In this document: piece after piece, positions 1 to 8,731 of the stretch | Position numbering within the stretch: the stretch's first letter is position 1 | How the letters are laid out: each line of letters opens with the position of its first letter | Assembly: GCF_019175365.1 (NCBI RefSeq) | Contig: NZ_CP059572.1 | Span: forward strand, 5,022,001-5,086,000 | Reading direction: 5' to 3' | From: Actinomadura graeca | Lineage (GTDB): Bacteria; Actinomycetota; Actinomycetes; Streptosporangiales; Streptosporangiaceae | DNA length: 64,000 bases | Notes under the pieces: model-generated | Told to the model about the DNA's origin: nothing | Databases searched by the model: none | Seen by the model: only the letters and a program-made list of their open reading frames with translations | Made by a program: the position numbers and the translations under genes

Positions 1-2341
1 CGCCGTGGCGTTCCATGGCCTCCAGGTCGCCGCGGGCCATGACCTGTTTCGCGTGGAGGGCGAGGGCTGCCGCCGTATGCCACCGGTCGGCGCGCGCGCG
101 GAAGACCGCCAAGGCGCGCTCGATGCGCTCTTCGTTCGCGGCCAGGTTCCCGTACGCCCAGTGGACGTGGGTCAGGAACCATTCGGCCTTGGCACGGTCG
201 TATTCGTCCCGGTGGTCTGCGAGGGCGGACCGGCGCAGCTCCTCGGAATCGGTGTCCTCGCCGGAGGCCATGGTGAAACCGGCCAGCCACGTCTCGGCGT
301 CCCGCCGGGCCCGGGACGGTCCGTCCGCGGCCGACAGCGCGGCGCCCAGCGCGCGCCTGGCCTCACCGGAGCGCCCTCGGAGGAACCAGTACCAGCCCTG
401 GGCGTTCACCAGCCGCAGCGCGTCCTCGCCGGTGGCGTGGTCCAGGGCGGCGCGGAGGTTGGCGGCCTCCACGTCGAGGCGTGCCAGCCACTGCCGCTGC
501 TCAGGCCCGCGCAGTCCTCCGGCGGCGTCCTCGGCCAGGGCGGTGTAGTAGCGGACGTGGCGCGCGCGCAGGTCGCCGTCTTCGCCCGCCTCCCGCAGCC
601 GCTCCAGGCTGTAGGCGGCGACGGATTCCAGCAGCTTGTAGCGGCCGTCCTCCGACCGCACGACGAGGGAACGGTCCACGAGCCTGGCCAGCACGTCCGC
701 GCCCGCGCCGCCGACCTCTTCGGACGCCCCGGCCGTGCAGCCGCCCGCGTGCACCGCGAGGCGCCGAAGCGCGATCCGCTCGGGAACGGTGAGCAGCTCC
801 CAGCTCCAGTCGATCACCGCGCGGAGCGTCCGCTGCCGGGCCGGGCCGCCGTGCCGGGTGCCGGCCAGCACGCCGAACCGGTCGTCCAGCCGCGCCGCCA
901 GCTCCCGCACGCCCAGCCCCCGGACGCGGGTCGCCGCCAGCTCCAGCGCGAGGGGCAGGCCGTCCAGCCGCCGGCAGATCGCGGACACCCAGGGCGCGGA
1001 CGCCTCGTCCAGCGCGAACCCGGGCGCCGCGGCGGCGGCACGCTCGGTGAACAGGCGCACCGCCCCCGACTCCAGCAGCGCGGCGGGCGCGGTCGCGTCA
1101 CCGGGCAGGTCCAGCGGCGGGACGATCTCCAGCCGCTCGCCGGGGACGCCCAGCGGCTCCCGTGAGGTCGTGAGGACCCGCAGGCCCGGCGCCCCGGCCA
1201 GCAGCCGCCCCGCCAGTTCGGCGGCGGGCCCGGTGACGTGCTCGCAGTTGTCCAGGACGAGCAGCGCCCGCCGGGACCGCAGCGCCTCGGTGAGCCGTTC
1301 GACGGGGCCGTCCGCGCCCTCCTCGCGCAGGTTCAGGACGCGGTTCGCCTGCTCGGCGACCTCCTCGGGCGTCGCGGCGCGCCCGGCGGCCAGCTCGACG
1401 AGCCACACGCCGTCGGGGTGGTCGCCCGCGGACCGCGCGGCCGCCTCCAGGGCCAGCCGGGTCTTGCCGACACCGCCGGGGCCGGTCAGCGTCACGAGCC
1501 GGTCCTCCGCGAGCAGCGCGCGGACCCGCCGGGCCGCCTCGTCGCGCCCGATCAGCCCGCCCAGCGGCACGGGCAGCCGGGACGGGACGCGCGGGCGCCC
1601 CTCCTCCGCCGGATCCCGTTCGAGCATCGACTGGTAGAGGGCGGCGAGCTCGGGACCCGGGTCGACGCCCAGCTCCGCGGCCAGCCGTTCGCGCAGGTCG
1701 TGGTAGCCCGCGAGGGCCTCGCCCTGGCGCCCGGCCCGGTAGAGGGCCCGCAGGTGCGCGGCGCGCAGCCGCTCCCGCAGGGGGTGGCGGGCGACGGGAC
1801 GCGCCAGCTCGGCCGCGAGCGCGGCGTGCTCGCCGAGCTCCAGCCGCGCCTCGGCGTGGTCCTCCAGGGCGGTCAGGCGCCGCTCTCCGAGATCGGCGGC
1901 CAGGGCGTGGGCGAAGTCGAGGCCGTCGAACGCGGGCCCCCGCCACAGCGCCAGCGCGTCCCCGAGCAGGCGCGCCCTGGCCAGCGGGTCGGCCGCCTCG
2001 CCCGCCCGGGCGAGGAGCGCCGCGAAACGGCCGGAGTCCACCGCCTCGGGCGGCACGTCGATCAGGTAGCCGGGCGGACGCGACACCACCAGCCGCCGCG
2101 CGCCCGGCTCCGCGCGGTCGAGGACGCCGCGGAGCTGCGAGATCCGCGCCTGGAGCGTCCCGGACGGGTTGCGGGGCGGGCGGTCCCCCCACAGCGCGCC
2201 GGCCAGCCGGTCGGCGGGGACCGGGCGCCCGGCGTCGGCCAGCAGCGCCGCGAGCAGGATGCGGACCTTCGTCTCGGGCACGCGGACGTCCTCCCCGCCG
2301 TCCGTCCACACGGCGAGGGCACCCAGCACCCCGAAGCGCAT
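1..2341 (-). CDS. SARP/BTAD-family transcriptional regulator with NB-ARC ATPase, incomplete at window edge
   Basis: About 780 codons are visible from an ATG at 2341 and the frame stays open to base 1, so the C-terminus lies outside the window. The order is an N-terminal winged-helix DNA-binding domain (starts MRFGVLGALAVW), a bacterial transcriptional activation domain to about residue 240, then an NB-ARC ATPase with a P-loop TGPGGVGKTRLA near residue 283 and a Walker B-like LLVLDNCEH near 360, then helical TPR-like sequence. This is the AfsR/SARP regulator architecture, normally an activator of secondary metabolism or of a neighbouring gene. It diverges from the oxidoreductase at 2464 with about 120 bp between them, so it may control that gene (inference). 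Confidence 0.88.
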   Translation of the reverse strand, partial: MRFGVLGALAVWTDGGEDVRVPETKVRILLAALLADAGRPVPADRLAGALWGDRPPRNPSGTLQARISQLRGVLDRAEPGARRLVVSRPPGYLIDVPPEAVDSGRFAALLARAGEAADPLARARLLGDALALWRGPAFDGLDFAHALAADLGERRLTALEDHAEARLELGEHAALAAELARPVARHPLRERLRAAHLRALYRAGRQGEALAGYHDLRERLAAELGVDPGPELAALYQSMLERDPAEEGRPRVPSRLPVPLGGLIGRDEAARRVRALLAEDRLVTLTGPGGVGKTRLALEAAARSAGDHPDGVWLVELAAGRAATPEEVAEQANRVLNLREEGADGPVERLTEALRSRRALLVLDNCEHVTGPAAELAGRLLAGAPGLRVLTTSREPLGVPGERLEIVPPLDLPGDATAPAALLESGAVRLFTERAAAAAPGFALDEASAPWVSAICRRLDGLPLALELAATRVRGLGVRELAARLDDRFGVLAGTRHGGPARQRTLRAVIDWSWELLTVPERIALRRLAVHAGGCTAGASEEVGGAGADVLARLVDRSLVVRSEDGRYKLLESVAAYSLERLREAGEDGDLRARHVRYYTALAEDAAGGLRGPEQRQWLARLDVEAANLRAALDHATGEDALRLVNAQGWYWFLRGRSGEARRALGAALSAADGPSRARRDAETWLAGFTMASGEDTDSEELRRSALADHRDEYDRAKAEWFLTHVHWAYGNLAANEERIERALAVFRARADRWHTAAALALHAKQVMARGDLEAMERHG

Positions 2342-2463
2342 CCCGCCAGCGTATGCGGCGCCTCGGACGTTCCCGCCACGGATCGGCCCGCGGCGGATCC
2401 GTAGCGCCCGGCGCCACGCTGGACCCGTTGTGCTGGACCCGCTTCGGACGAGCAGGAGTACTG

Positions 2464-3351
2464 ATGTCGAAAGCCCCGGTGACGGTCATCGGACTGGGCC
2501 CCATGGGCGCGAGGATGGCCGCGGTGTTCCTGGAGAACGGGCGCCCGACCACGGTGTGGAACCGGACGGCCTCGAAGGCCGCGCCGCTGGCGGAGCGGGG
2601 CGCGACCCTGGCGGCGACACCCGCCGACGCGCTCGCCGCGTCCGAGCTGATCGTCATCAGCCAGACCGACTACAAGGCGATGTACGACTCGCTCGGCGGG
2701 GAGACCCACGCGCTGAAGGGGCGCGTCCTGGCCAACCTCAGCTCCGGAAGCCCGGACGAGCTGCGCCGCGCGGGCGAATGGGCGTCCGGGCACGGCGCGG
2801 AGCTGCTGACCGGCGGGATCATGGTGCCGCCCCCGGCCATCGGGACGCCCGGGTCATACGTCTTCTACAGCGGCCACGAGGCAACCCTGGACCGGCACCG
2901 CGAGACTCTGCGTGAGCTCGGCGACCCCACGTTCGTCGGTATGGACGCGGGGTTGTCGATGCTGTACTACCAGGCGCAGCTGTACCTCTTCTGGTCCACG
3001 CTCACGGCCTACATGCACGGGCTCGCCCTCCTGGGCACGGCAGGCGTGTCGGCCGAGCGGTTCCATCCGTTCGTCATCAGGTCCATGGCGACCCTGGCGG
3101 AGGACGGCCCCGCGGGATACGTCCGCGCCATCACCGACGATGTCGTCTCCGGCCGATCGCGGGGCGACGACAATACGCTGCTCATGCAGGCGATCGGCGC
3201 CGACCACATCGTCGAGGCCAGCCGCGAGGCCGGGCTCGACACCGAGGGCCCCGCCGCGCTGAGGGACCTGTTCTGGCGCGCCGTGGACCGCGGACACGGT
3301 GACGAGGGCCTCTCCAGCGTCATCGAGGTCATCCGCGCCCCCGCGCGCTGA
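2464..3351 (+). CDS. NADPH-dependent imine reductase-like oxidoreductase (6-phosphogluconate dehydrogenase-type NAD-binding fold)
   Basis: A 295-residue protein starting at the ATG of MSKAPVTVIGLGPMGARM. The N-terminus has the Rossmann dinucleotide motif GLGPMG and a WNRT segment typical of NADP-preferring members. The substrate loop reads GGIMVPPPAIG instead of the catalytic loop of beta-hydroxyacid dehydrogenases, which is characteristic of the imine reductase/reductive aminase branch. The C-terminal half is the all-helical dimerisation domain. Length matches the family. Its upstream region is shared with the divergent SARP regulator. Substrate cannot be read from the sequence. Confidence 0.88.
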   Translation: MSKAPVTVIGLGPMGARMAAVFLENGRPTTVWNRTASKAAPLAERGATLAATPADALAASELIVISQTDYKAMYDSLGGETHALKGRVLANLSSGSPDELRRAGEWASGHGAELLTGGIMVPPPAIGTPGSYVFYSGHEATLDRHRETLRELGDPTFVGMDAGLSMLYYQAQLYLFWSTLTAYMHGLALLGTAGVSAERFHPFVIRSMATLAEDGPAGYVRAITDDVVSGRSRGDDNTLLMQAIGADHIVEASREAGLDTEGPAALRDLFWRAVDRGHGDEGLSSVIEVIRAPAR

Positions 3352-3414
3352 CCCGCGCGCCGACCGGGCCGCCGCGCCGCACCTGCTTCGACGCGTCCGC
3401 CGAGGCGGCGTCCC

Positions 3415-4830
3415 TCATGCGGGGTCGCGGCCGGCGGCCAGGGGGAGGCGCATGACGAACCGCGCGCCCTTGGCGCTGTCGGCGATGGACAGCGTGCCGC
3501 CGTAGATCTGGGCGATCTCCCGGGCGATGGGCAGGCCGAGCCCGGTGCCCTGCGGGTCGCGGCGGCGCGAGTCCGGCAGCCGGGCGAACCGCTCGAAGAC
3601 CCGCTCCCGCGACTCCTCCGGGACCCCGGCGCCGTCGTCGGCGACCACCACCACCGCCTCGTCGCGCTCCCGCTCGACGACCACCTCGATCGCCGACTCG
3701 GTGTGCCGCTCGGCGTTGCTCAGCAGGTTCCCGAGCACCCGGCTCAGCCGCACCGGGTTCGCGCGGACGGTCACGCCGGGCTCCAGCCGGGTGGTGACCG
3801 GTGTGCGCCCCGGGCGGCGCTCGATCTCCCGCCGCGCCAGGTCGGCGAGATCGACCCGCTCGACCGGCTGGGGCGCGCGGGAGTCCAGCCGGGACAGCTC
3901 CAGCAGGTCGGCGACGATCTCGTTCAGCCGGTCGACGTCGCGCAGCGCCGCGCGGACCGCCGGGCGCCAGCCCGCGTCGCCGGGCTCCTCCAGCGCGACC
4001 TCGAGCCGGGTGCGCAGGCCCGCGATCGGGTTGCGCAGGTCGTGCGAGGCGTCGGAGACGAACCGGCGCTCCCGGTTCGTCGCCTCCTCCAGCCGGTCCA
4101 GCGTCTCGTTGACCGTCTCGGCGAGGTCCTGGATCTCGCCGCCGGTGCGGGGGTCGGTGACCCGCTGATCGAGGGCGCCCGCGCTCAGGTGCGCCAGCTC
4201 GCCGCGGATGCGGTCGACCGGCGCCAGCGCCCGGCCGACCGTGTGCCAGGTCCACCAGCCGATCAGGGAGAGCAGCGCCACCAGGAGCAGCCCCAGCGCC
4301 ACCGGCAGCAGCCACGCGCTCGCGAGCGTCGGCATCGGCGAGGCGGCGGTGACCATCACGCCGTCCCCGTACGCGGACGTCCGCAGCCGCATCCCGAAGA
4401 TCCAGACGCAGTCGTCCAGGAAGCCGGGGCAGATCATCCGGTCGATGAGCAGCTGGCCGCCGATCAGGTCGGCGGACGCCAGCGGAGGCCGCCCGATGAT
4501 CTCCTCGCTGGCGGCGAGGACCCGCCGCCCGTCCCGGCTCACGACCTGGACGATCGGCGACTCGCCGGGCCGGGGTCGGAGCGCCTTCGCGGGCTCCCCG
4601 CGGACGAGGTCGAACGCGATCCGCTCGACGGTCCGCTCCGCGGTCTCCTCCACCTCGTTCTCGGCCCAGTCGCGGGCGAGGAGCATCCCGAGGGTGAGGG
4701 CGAGCAGCAGGATCAGCGCGGAGACCGCGACCGTGATGCAGGTGGCCCGCCCGCGCACGGACAGGAACAGCCGCGCGTGCCACCGGTGGGCCCGCCCGCG
4801 CCACCCGTCCGCCGTCCCCGCGCCCCGCAC
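3415..4830 (-). CDS. Membrane sensor histidine kinase (orphan)
   Basis: 471 residues from a GTG at 4830. Membrane segments lie at about 30-52 and 171-194, bracketing a periplasmic sensor region of about 115 residues that contains two cysteines (in MICPGFLDDC). A HAMP linker follows, then a HisKA helix with phospho-acceptor His263 in SHDLRNPI, and a HATPase domain with N-box NLLSNAERH (368-376), G1 DDGAG (398-402) and G2 GTGLGL (428-433). All kinase motifs look intact. It would autophosphorylate and pass phosphate to a response regulator, but none is adjacent: the next gene upstream is a MarR regulator. The start is weakly supported; an ATG reading exists only in another frame. Confidence 0.9.
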   Translation of the reverse strand: MRGAGTADGWRGRAHRWHARLFLSVRGRATCITVAVSALILLLALTLGMLLARDWAENEVEETAERTVERIAFDLVRGEPAKALRPRPGESPIVQVVSRDGRRVLAASEEIIGRPPLASADLIGGQLLIDRMICPGFLDDCVWIFGMRLRTSAYGDGVMVTAASPMPTLASAWLLPVALGLLLVALLSLIGWWTWHTVGRALAPVDRIRGELAHLSAGALDQRVTDPRTGGEIQDLAETVNETLDRLEEATNRERRFVSDASHDLRNPIAGLRTRLEVALEEPGDAGWRPAVRAALRDVDRLNEIVADLLELSRLDSRAPQPVERVDLADLARREIERRPGRTPVTTRLEPGVTVRANPVRLSRVLGNLLSNAERHTESAIEVVVERERDEAVVVVADDGAGVPEESRERVFERFARLPDSRRRDPQGTGLGLPIAREIAQIYGGTLSIADSAKGARFVMRLPLAAGRDPA

Positions 4831-4887
4831 ATCGATCCCCCGTGTCCCCGGCGATCCGCGCCGTCACTTCGAGTGATCGCCTATGGC

Positions 4888-5361
4888 TCAGCGTAGTGGC
4901 CCCGATCCCCGCGCGTACAGGTGCGGCAAGGCCCGCGGGTCCGCCAGCCTGGCGAGGAGTTCGCGCACGTCGTCGTGCAGTCCGGGCGGGATCGCGTCCA
5001 GCAGGTGGCGGCGCACCGCCTCGGCGTGGACGGGACGGGCGGCGGCGTGCAGCTCGTCCCCGCGGTCGGTCGCGACGACGTCGACGCCGCCGCCGGCCTC
5101 CACCCGGACGACGAGGCCGCGCCGCGCCATCCGGGTCAGGTGGTGGGACAGCCGGCTGCGATGCCAGCCCATCGACGCGGCCAGCTCGTTCTGGCGGAGC
5201 CGTCCCCCGCCCAGCTCCGCCAGCCTGGACAGCACCCCGAAGTCGGGCCCGGACAGCCCGGTCGCCCGCGCGACGTCGTCGGCCACCCGCGCCCGGACGA
5301 TCTCCGCGGCGCTCGTCCAGACCCGCCACAGTTCCGTCTCCCGGGAATTCAACGCGGCCAT
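4888..5361 (-). CDS. MarR-family transcriptional regulator
   Basis: 157 residues from the ATG at 5361 (MAALNSRETELW). The frame is open further upstream, but the conserved helix begins here. The central winged helix reads LRQNELAASMGWHRSRLSHH followed by LTRMARRGLVVRVE and a wing ending in DVVATDRGDE. This is the dimeric MarR fold, usually a repressor relieved by small molecules. It lies about 60 bp upstream of the sensor kinase on the same strand, so the two may be cotranscribed (inference). Confidence 0.87.
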   Translation of the reverse strand: MAALNSRETELWRVWTSAAEIVRARVADDVARATGLSGPDFGVLSRLAELGGGRLRQNELAASMGWHRSRLSHHLTRMARRGLVVRVEAGGGVDVVATDRGDELHAAARPVHAEAVRRHLLDAIPPGLHDDVRELLARLADPRALPHLYARGSGPLR

Positions 5362-5514
5362 GAAACCAGGATAAAAAGGTACAGAACGCCCATGGGGCGG
5401 ATGATCGTCACCGTGACGGCCGGTCCCACCTGGACGCGAGGGATCATGCAGGGCCGACCCGATGCCGCCGCCGCCCGGGCGGCGCATGATCCCGCGCCGC
5501 CCGGGCGTGACGCC

Positions 5515-6042
5515 TCAGCCGTCGCCGGCCAGGTTGATGCCCACGGTGACCTCGTCGAGCTCGGGGACGCTCATGGTGGTGCCGTAGAAGCCGCTCCGCC
5601 ACTGGACGGGGTCCGCGCTGCGGAAGCCGAGCTCGCGGTTGGCCATGGCCCGGTCGACACCGGGCACGTAGCGGGAGTGGACGACCTTGCTGAGCCCTAG
5701 CTCCCGGGTGACCATCTCGAACTTCTGCAACGCCAGATCGACCTCCGTGGCGATGCCGTCCTCCCAGCCCGCGTCGACCTGGACGGTGTCGCGCCCCGCC
5801 GACATGTGCAGGGTGTTGCGGTTCCAGTCGACCTTGACGAACAGCTCGGCGTGGCACGTGCCGGCCTCGTCGAGCCCGTAGACGGAGATCTCGCTGATCC
5901 AGCGCCGCTCGATCCCGAGCAGAAGCCGCCGGGCGTAGTCACGGTCCCGGGTGCTGCGGGCCAGGATCCGGTTGATCTGCATCTCGATGAGCTCGGTGCG
6001 GACGTACGTCTTGGTGTAGGTGGCTGTCCTGGCGATGGCCAT
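5515..6042 (-). CDS. Conserved 175-residue protein of a Rubisco-activase-like cassette, possible HORMA-type fold
   Basis: I do not recognise the family with certainty. The protein starts MAIARTATYTKTYVRTELIE, has no signal peptide or membrane segment, and shows helix then beta-rich segments (WISEISVYGLDEAG, CHAELFVKVDW) and a C-terminal GFYGTTMSVPELDEVTVGI strand region. The N-terminal SYT-like motif followed by a long helix, and the strand pattern, recall predicted bacterial HORMA-domain proteins, which work with AAA+ remodelers; this is fold guessing by eye. It is last in a three-gene minus-strand unit, 17 bp after the ATPase stop, with an AGGGA ribosome site before its ATG. It is the natural candidate for the client or adaptor of the ATPase. 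Confidence 0.65.
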   Translation of the reverse strand: MAIARTATYTKTYVRTELIEMQINRILARSTRDRDYARRLLLGIERRWISEISVYGLDEAGTCHAELFVKVDWNRNTLHMSAGRDTVQVDAGWEDGIATEVDLALQKFEMVTRELGLSKVVHSRYVPGVDRAMANRELGFRSADPVQWRSGFYGTTMSVPELDEVTVGINLAGDG

Positions 6043-6059
6043 GCATGGGTCCCTGGGGA

Positions 6060-6881
6060 TTAGGAGGAGAGGAAGTCGTGCGCCGTGTCGGCGGCCATGG
6101 ACTCGGCCACCAGGAGGATGTCCTCGATCGGACGGGGACGGTCGTCGATCTGCACCCTGCTGTGCGAGATCAGGGCGCGGGCGAGGTCGTGGAGCCCGTG
6201 CCGGTACAGCGCCGTGGTCAGGGCCGAGTCGTCCATCCGCCGCCGCGCCGCCGCCCAGAAGGCGATCGGCTGCCCGGGGTAGCGGCCCACGAGGTCCTCC
6301 GCCTGCCCGGGGGTCAGCCAGGGGTACAGCGCGCGGACGGCGGACGCCCGTTCCTCCGGCCGCATCCGCCAGCTGAAGATCCGCATGCGGCCGTCCCGCC
6401 GCATGGGGGCGTACAGGCGGGTGAAGTCGTTGCCGGTCAGGATGATCGGGACGCGGCGGACCGCCCTGCCCTCCACCCGGGTCGGGTAGTCCGCCAGGTG
6501 CATCAGCTCGGTGATCAGGTTCTGGGTGTTGACGGTGTACTGGGTCATGTCGCCCCAGCTGCCGATCGCGGCGTCGGCGTCGTTCAGCAGCACGGCCGCC
6601 GGCGTCCCCGCGTCGGCGTACGCGCCGGCCTCCGCGTAGGCCTCCCGCATCCGGGCCGCGGGGGCGCCCGCGTTCGGGCTTTCGAGCTCGCCGCCGGACA
6701 GCAGCACGGAATGGATGCCCGCGTTCTCCAGGATCCGCTCGACCTGGTAGGTCTTCCCTTCGCCGGCCGGGCCCTGGATGCCGAGCAGCAACGGGGTCCC
6801 GGGCTGCACGTCGGGCCGCAGATTCGCGATCACATGCAGCCCGACCACGGTCGAGAAGCGCTCCGCTATCGCCTCAGTCAC
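6060..6881 (-). CDS. AAA+ ATPase resembling Rubisco activase
   Basis: 273 residues from a GTG at 6881. Walker A is GPAGEGKT (37-44), Walker B VLLNDAD (97-103), sensor 1 LTGND (148-152), and arginine-finger region LYAPMRRDGRM (156-166). The stretches SGGELESPNAG (62-72), TQYTVN (113-118) and the sensor 1 to arginine-finger block match what I recall of green-type Rubisco activase almost residue for residue, while the activase N- and C-terminal extensions are absent. AAA+ proteins of this type remodel a protein partner. No Rubisco gene is in the window, so the target is probably the downstream 175-residue protein. The start overlaps the upstream stop by 8 bp (GTGACTGA), implying translational coupling. 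Confidence 0.87.
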   Translation of the reverse strand: MTEAIAERFSTVVGLHVIANLRPDVQPGTPLLLGIQGPAGEGKTYQVERILENAGIHSVLLSGGELESPNAGAPAARMREAYAEAGAYADAGTPAAVLLNDADAAIGSWGDMTQYTVNTQNLITELMHLADYPTRVEGRAVRRVPIILTGNDFTRLYAPMRRDGRMRIFSWRMRPEERASAVRALYPWLTPGQAEDLVGRYPGQPIAFWAAARRRMDDSALTTALYRHGLHDLARALISHSRVQIDDRPRPIEDILLVAESMAADTAHDFLSS

Positions 6882-7479
6882 GGCCCGACTCTCTCCGGCG
6901 CCGTTCCTTCTCGCGCATGACCTCGGTGGGCAGGCCGAGGACCTCGGCCCGCAGATCGGGCTTCGGCGGGGTCTGCTCGGCCGGGATCAGGTCGCCCTCG
7001 GCGGGCGTGCCCGCCGCCCCGTCCGGTTCCTCCGCCGGACGGTCGGGCGGCGGCCCGGGGGGCTCCTCCCCGCTCAGCGGGAGTCCCAGCTCACGGCGGC
7101 GGGCCGCCACGCTGGCGACCAGTTCGTCGAGCGCCTGCTGCGGCGAGGGGAGTGACTTGCGGATCCGGCCGGACGGGCGGATGACCAGACGGTCGTCGTG
7201 CCAGGTGAGATCCCTGTCCTTATCGATGATCAGGTCGAATTCCCGGACCGCGAGGCCGACCGCCTGCTTGTTCTCGAGCTCCGGTTCCTCCTTGACCCGG
7301 CCCTCGATCAGCGTGACCAGCTCCGCGCGGTTCCGCTCGGTCTGCTTGTTGGTCAGCAGGCCCGTGATGTAGCTGCTGAGAACGTTCGTCACCACACCGA
7401 GCACAAGCGCTTCAATCAATTCTCGACCCCGCAATCCGTGTATCGGCAACCATCTGGTGGGACGCGGGCGGGGCGCCAT
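6874..7479 (-). CDS. Membrane-anchored protein with proline-rich linker, first gene of the activase-like cassette
   Basis: Up to 201 residues. One hydrophobic segment, LIEALVLGVVTNVLSSYITG (21-40), is followed by a charged helix, a compact region with DLIIDKDRDLTWHDDRLVIR, a helix with QQALDELVASVAARRRELG, and a proline/acidic tail rich in PPGPPPDRPAEEP. It would anchor the system at the inner face of the membrane. The ATG at 7479 has no clear ribosome site; a TTG at 7419 directly before the hydrophobic segment is an alternative start. The stop overlaps the start of the ATPase gene. I know no named family for it. Confidence 0.7.
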   Translation of the reverse strand: MAPRPRPTRWLPIHGLRGRELIEALVLGVVTNVLSSYITGLLTNKQTERNRAELVTLIEGRVKEEPELENKQAVGLAVREFDLIIDKDRDLTWHDDRLVIRPSGRIRKSLPSPQQALDELVASVAARRRELGLPLSGEEPPGPPPDRPAEEPDGAAGTPAEGDLIPAEQTPPKPDLRAEVLGLPTEVMREKERRRRESGRD

Positions 7480-7955
7480 CGGTTCACAGCGGAAATCACG
7501 ATCGGTAATTGATCTCCGACCCGGCGTAGATCACACAAGGGGGCGCTGGGGAATATGGGTGGTGTCGGATTCTTTGGGGCCGTCTGGGCGTTCCGGTGAC
7601 GGCCGTGGATGCCCCGGGCGTCCGGCCGTGACCGCCGTGCGGGCGCGGCGGACCCGGCGTCGAGCGCGTCGGTGCACCGGCCGCGCCGCGGGCGGCTTCG
7701 GGCCGGTGTTCGAGCCGGTCGGAGGGCGGAGCGGCAGCCGGATCCCTTCTCCGTTGATCTGGTCGGGCGTCTGATCCGCCACCGGGGAAACTGCCGTAAA
7801 AATCCCCCCGGATAAACGCAAGGGCGCCAAGAGCCGTATAGCAGATGATCGATGTTGGCGCCGGGCAGATGCCTTGCCGGGCTTTGGTGCCGAGGGGATG
7901 GTGTTGGGCATCGGGTGGGCCAGATGTAGGCGCATCCCCGACCTGGGAGGGCGTC
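7480..7955. other. Intergenic region between divergent operons
   Basis: About 475 bp lie between the activase-like cassette (minus) and the small gene at 7956 (plus), so both promoters should be here. The part next to 7500 is less GC-rich than its surroundings. I see no convincing coding sequence and could not fix a promoter with confidence. Confidence 0.5.
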
Positions 7956-8210
7956 ATGACGCTACGTTTTCTGGGCAAGGCCCCGGACAGCAAGGACGGC
8001 GACTCGCCTTCCCTCTGGCATGACGATGCCGACGGCAGTGTTGTGGTGCAGGGATGGAAGGAGGAGGGGAACCCGGCGGTGCTGGCCGAACTCCTGGCGA
8101 CGTCACGGTGCGATCACGTCCCGGCGAACGAGGCGATAGTGCGCATTCCGTGCAGCCTTCTCCCCTTGCTCAAGGAGCTGATGAATGACGACAGTCACGA
8201 CGGCCGCTGA
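7956..8210 (+). CDS. Conserved small actinomycete protein (84 aa)
   Basis: Starts at the ATG of MTLRFLGKAPDSKDGDSP with a GGGAGG ribosome site 8-9 bp upstream. The sequence (SLWHDDADGSVVVQGWK, then a short helix and EAIVRIPCSLLPLLKELM) matches a small family I have seen beside DUF6879 and XRE regulators in actinomycetes; it has no assigned function. It overlaps the next gene by 26 bp and is probably translated together with it. Confidence 0.75.
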   Translation: MTLRFLGKAPDSKDGDSPSLWHDDADGSVVVQGWKEEGNPAVLAELLATSRCDHVPANEAIVRIPCSLLPLLKELMNDDSHDGR

Positions 8211-8709
8211 ACTCCTCCGGACGGCGCGATTCACCGCCGTCCACCTGGAGATGCGGGACGTCTACGCCATGGACGGGGAGGACGAGGACTTCGAGGAATG
8301 GAGGACGGGACACCGGGACGATCCGGCCGACCCGGATTCGTGGTGGCGCCCATGGCTCACCTTCGTCCGGGAGGCGACGCGGCGCGGCGTCCGGGTCCGG
8401 CGGGCGCGGATCGTCTCCGAGCCGGTGAGCGAGTACATCCGGTTCGAGTACGACGGCACGTTCACCAACATCTACGCGGGCGAGCAGGTGCGCTGGCTGC
8501 CCCGGCGCCGGGCGTCCGGGCTGTGCCTGCCCGGCAACGACTTCTGGCTGTTCGACGGGGAGCTGGTCCTGTGGAACCACTTCGACGGGGACGGCCGGTC
8601 CCAGCCGAAGGAGACCACCACCGACACGATCATGGTCAAGACCTGTTCGTCGGCGTTCGAGGCGGTGTGGGAGCGCGGAGTCGACCACGCGGACTACCTG
8701 CCCGTGTGA
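8185..8709 (+). CDS. DUF6879 family protein
   Basis: 174 residues from an ATG with AAGGAGC upstream. Features of the family are visible: an N-terminal helix LLRTARFTAVHLEMRDVY, the WWRPWLTFVREATRRGVRVRRARIV core (split here as WWRPWL and VRRARIVSEP), SEYIRFEYDG, and GNDFWLFDGELVLWNHFDGD near the C-terminus. Function is unknown; the family nearly always sits beside a DUF5753 XRE regulator, as here. Some authors place these modules with toxin-antitoxin-like systems. Confidence 0.88.
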   Translation: MTTVTTAAELLRTARFTAVHLEMRDVYAMDGEDEDFEEWRTGHRDDPADPDSWWRPWLTFVREATRRGVRVRRARIVSEPVSEYIRFEYDGTFTNIYAGEQVRWLPRRRASGLCLPGNDFWLFDGELVLWNHFDGDGRSQPKETTTDTIMVKTCSSAFEAVWERGVDHADYLPV

Positions 8710-8731
8710 TCCTTGCCGTCCCCGAGCCGCC

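Noticed and set aside
1098..2657. Minus-strand frame overlapping the first SARP gene
   Set aside because: Different frame from the regulator, Arg/Gly/Pro-rich, no domain motifs.
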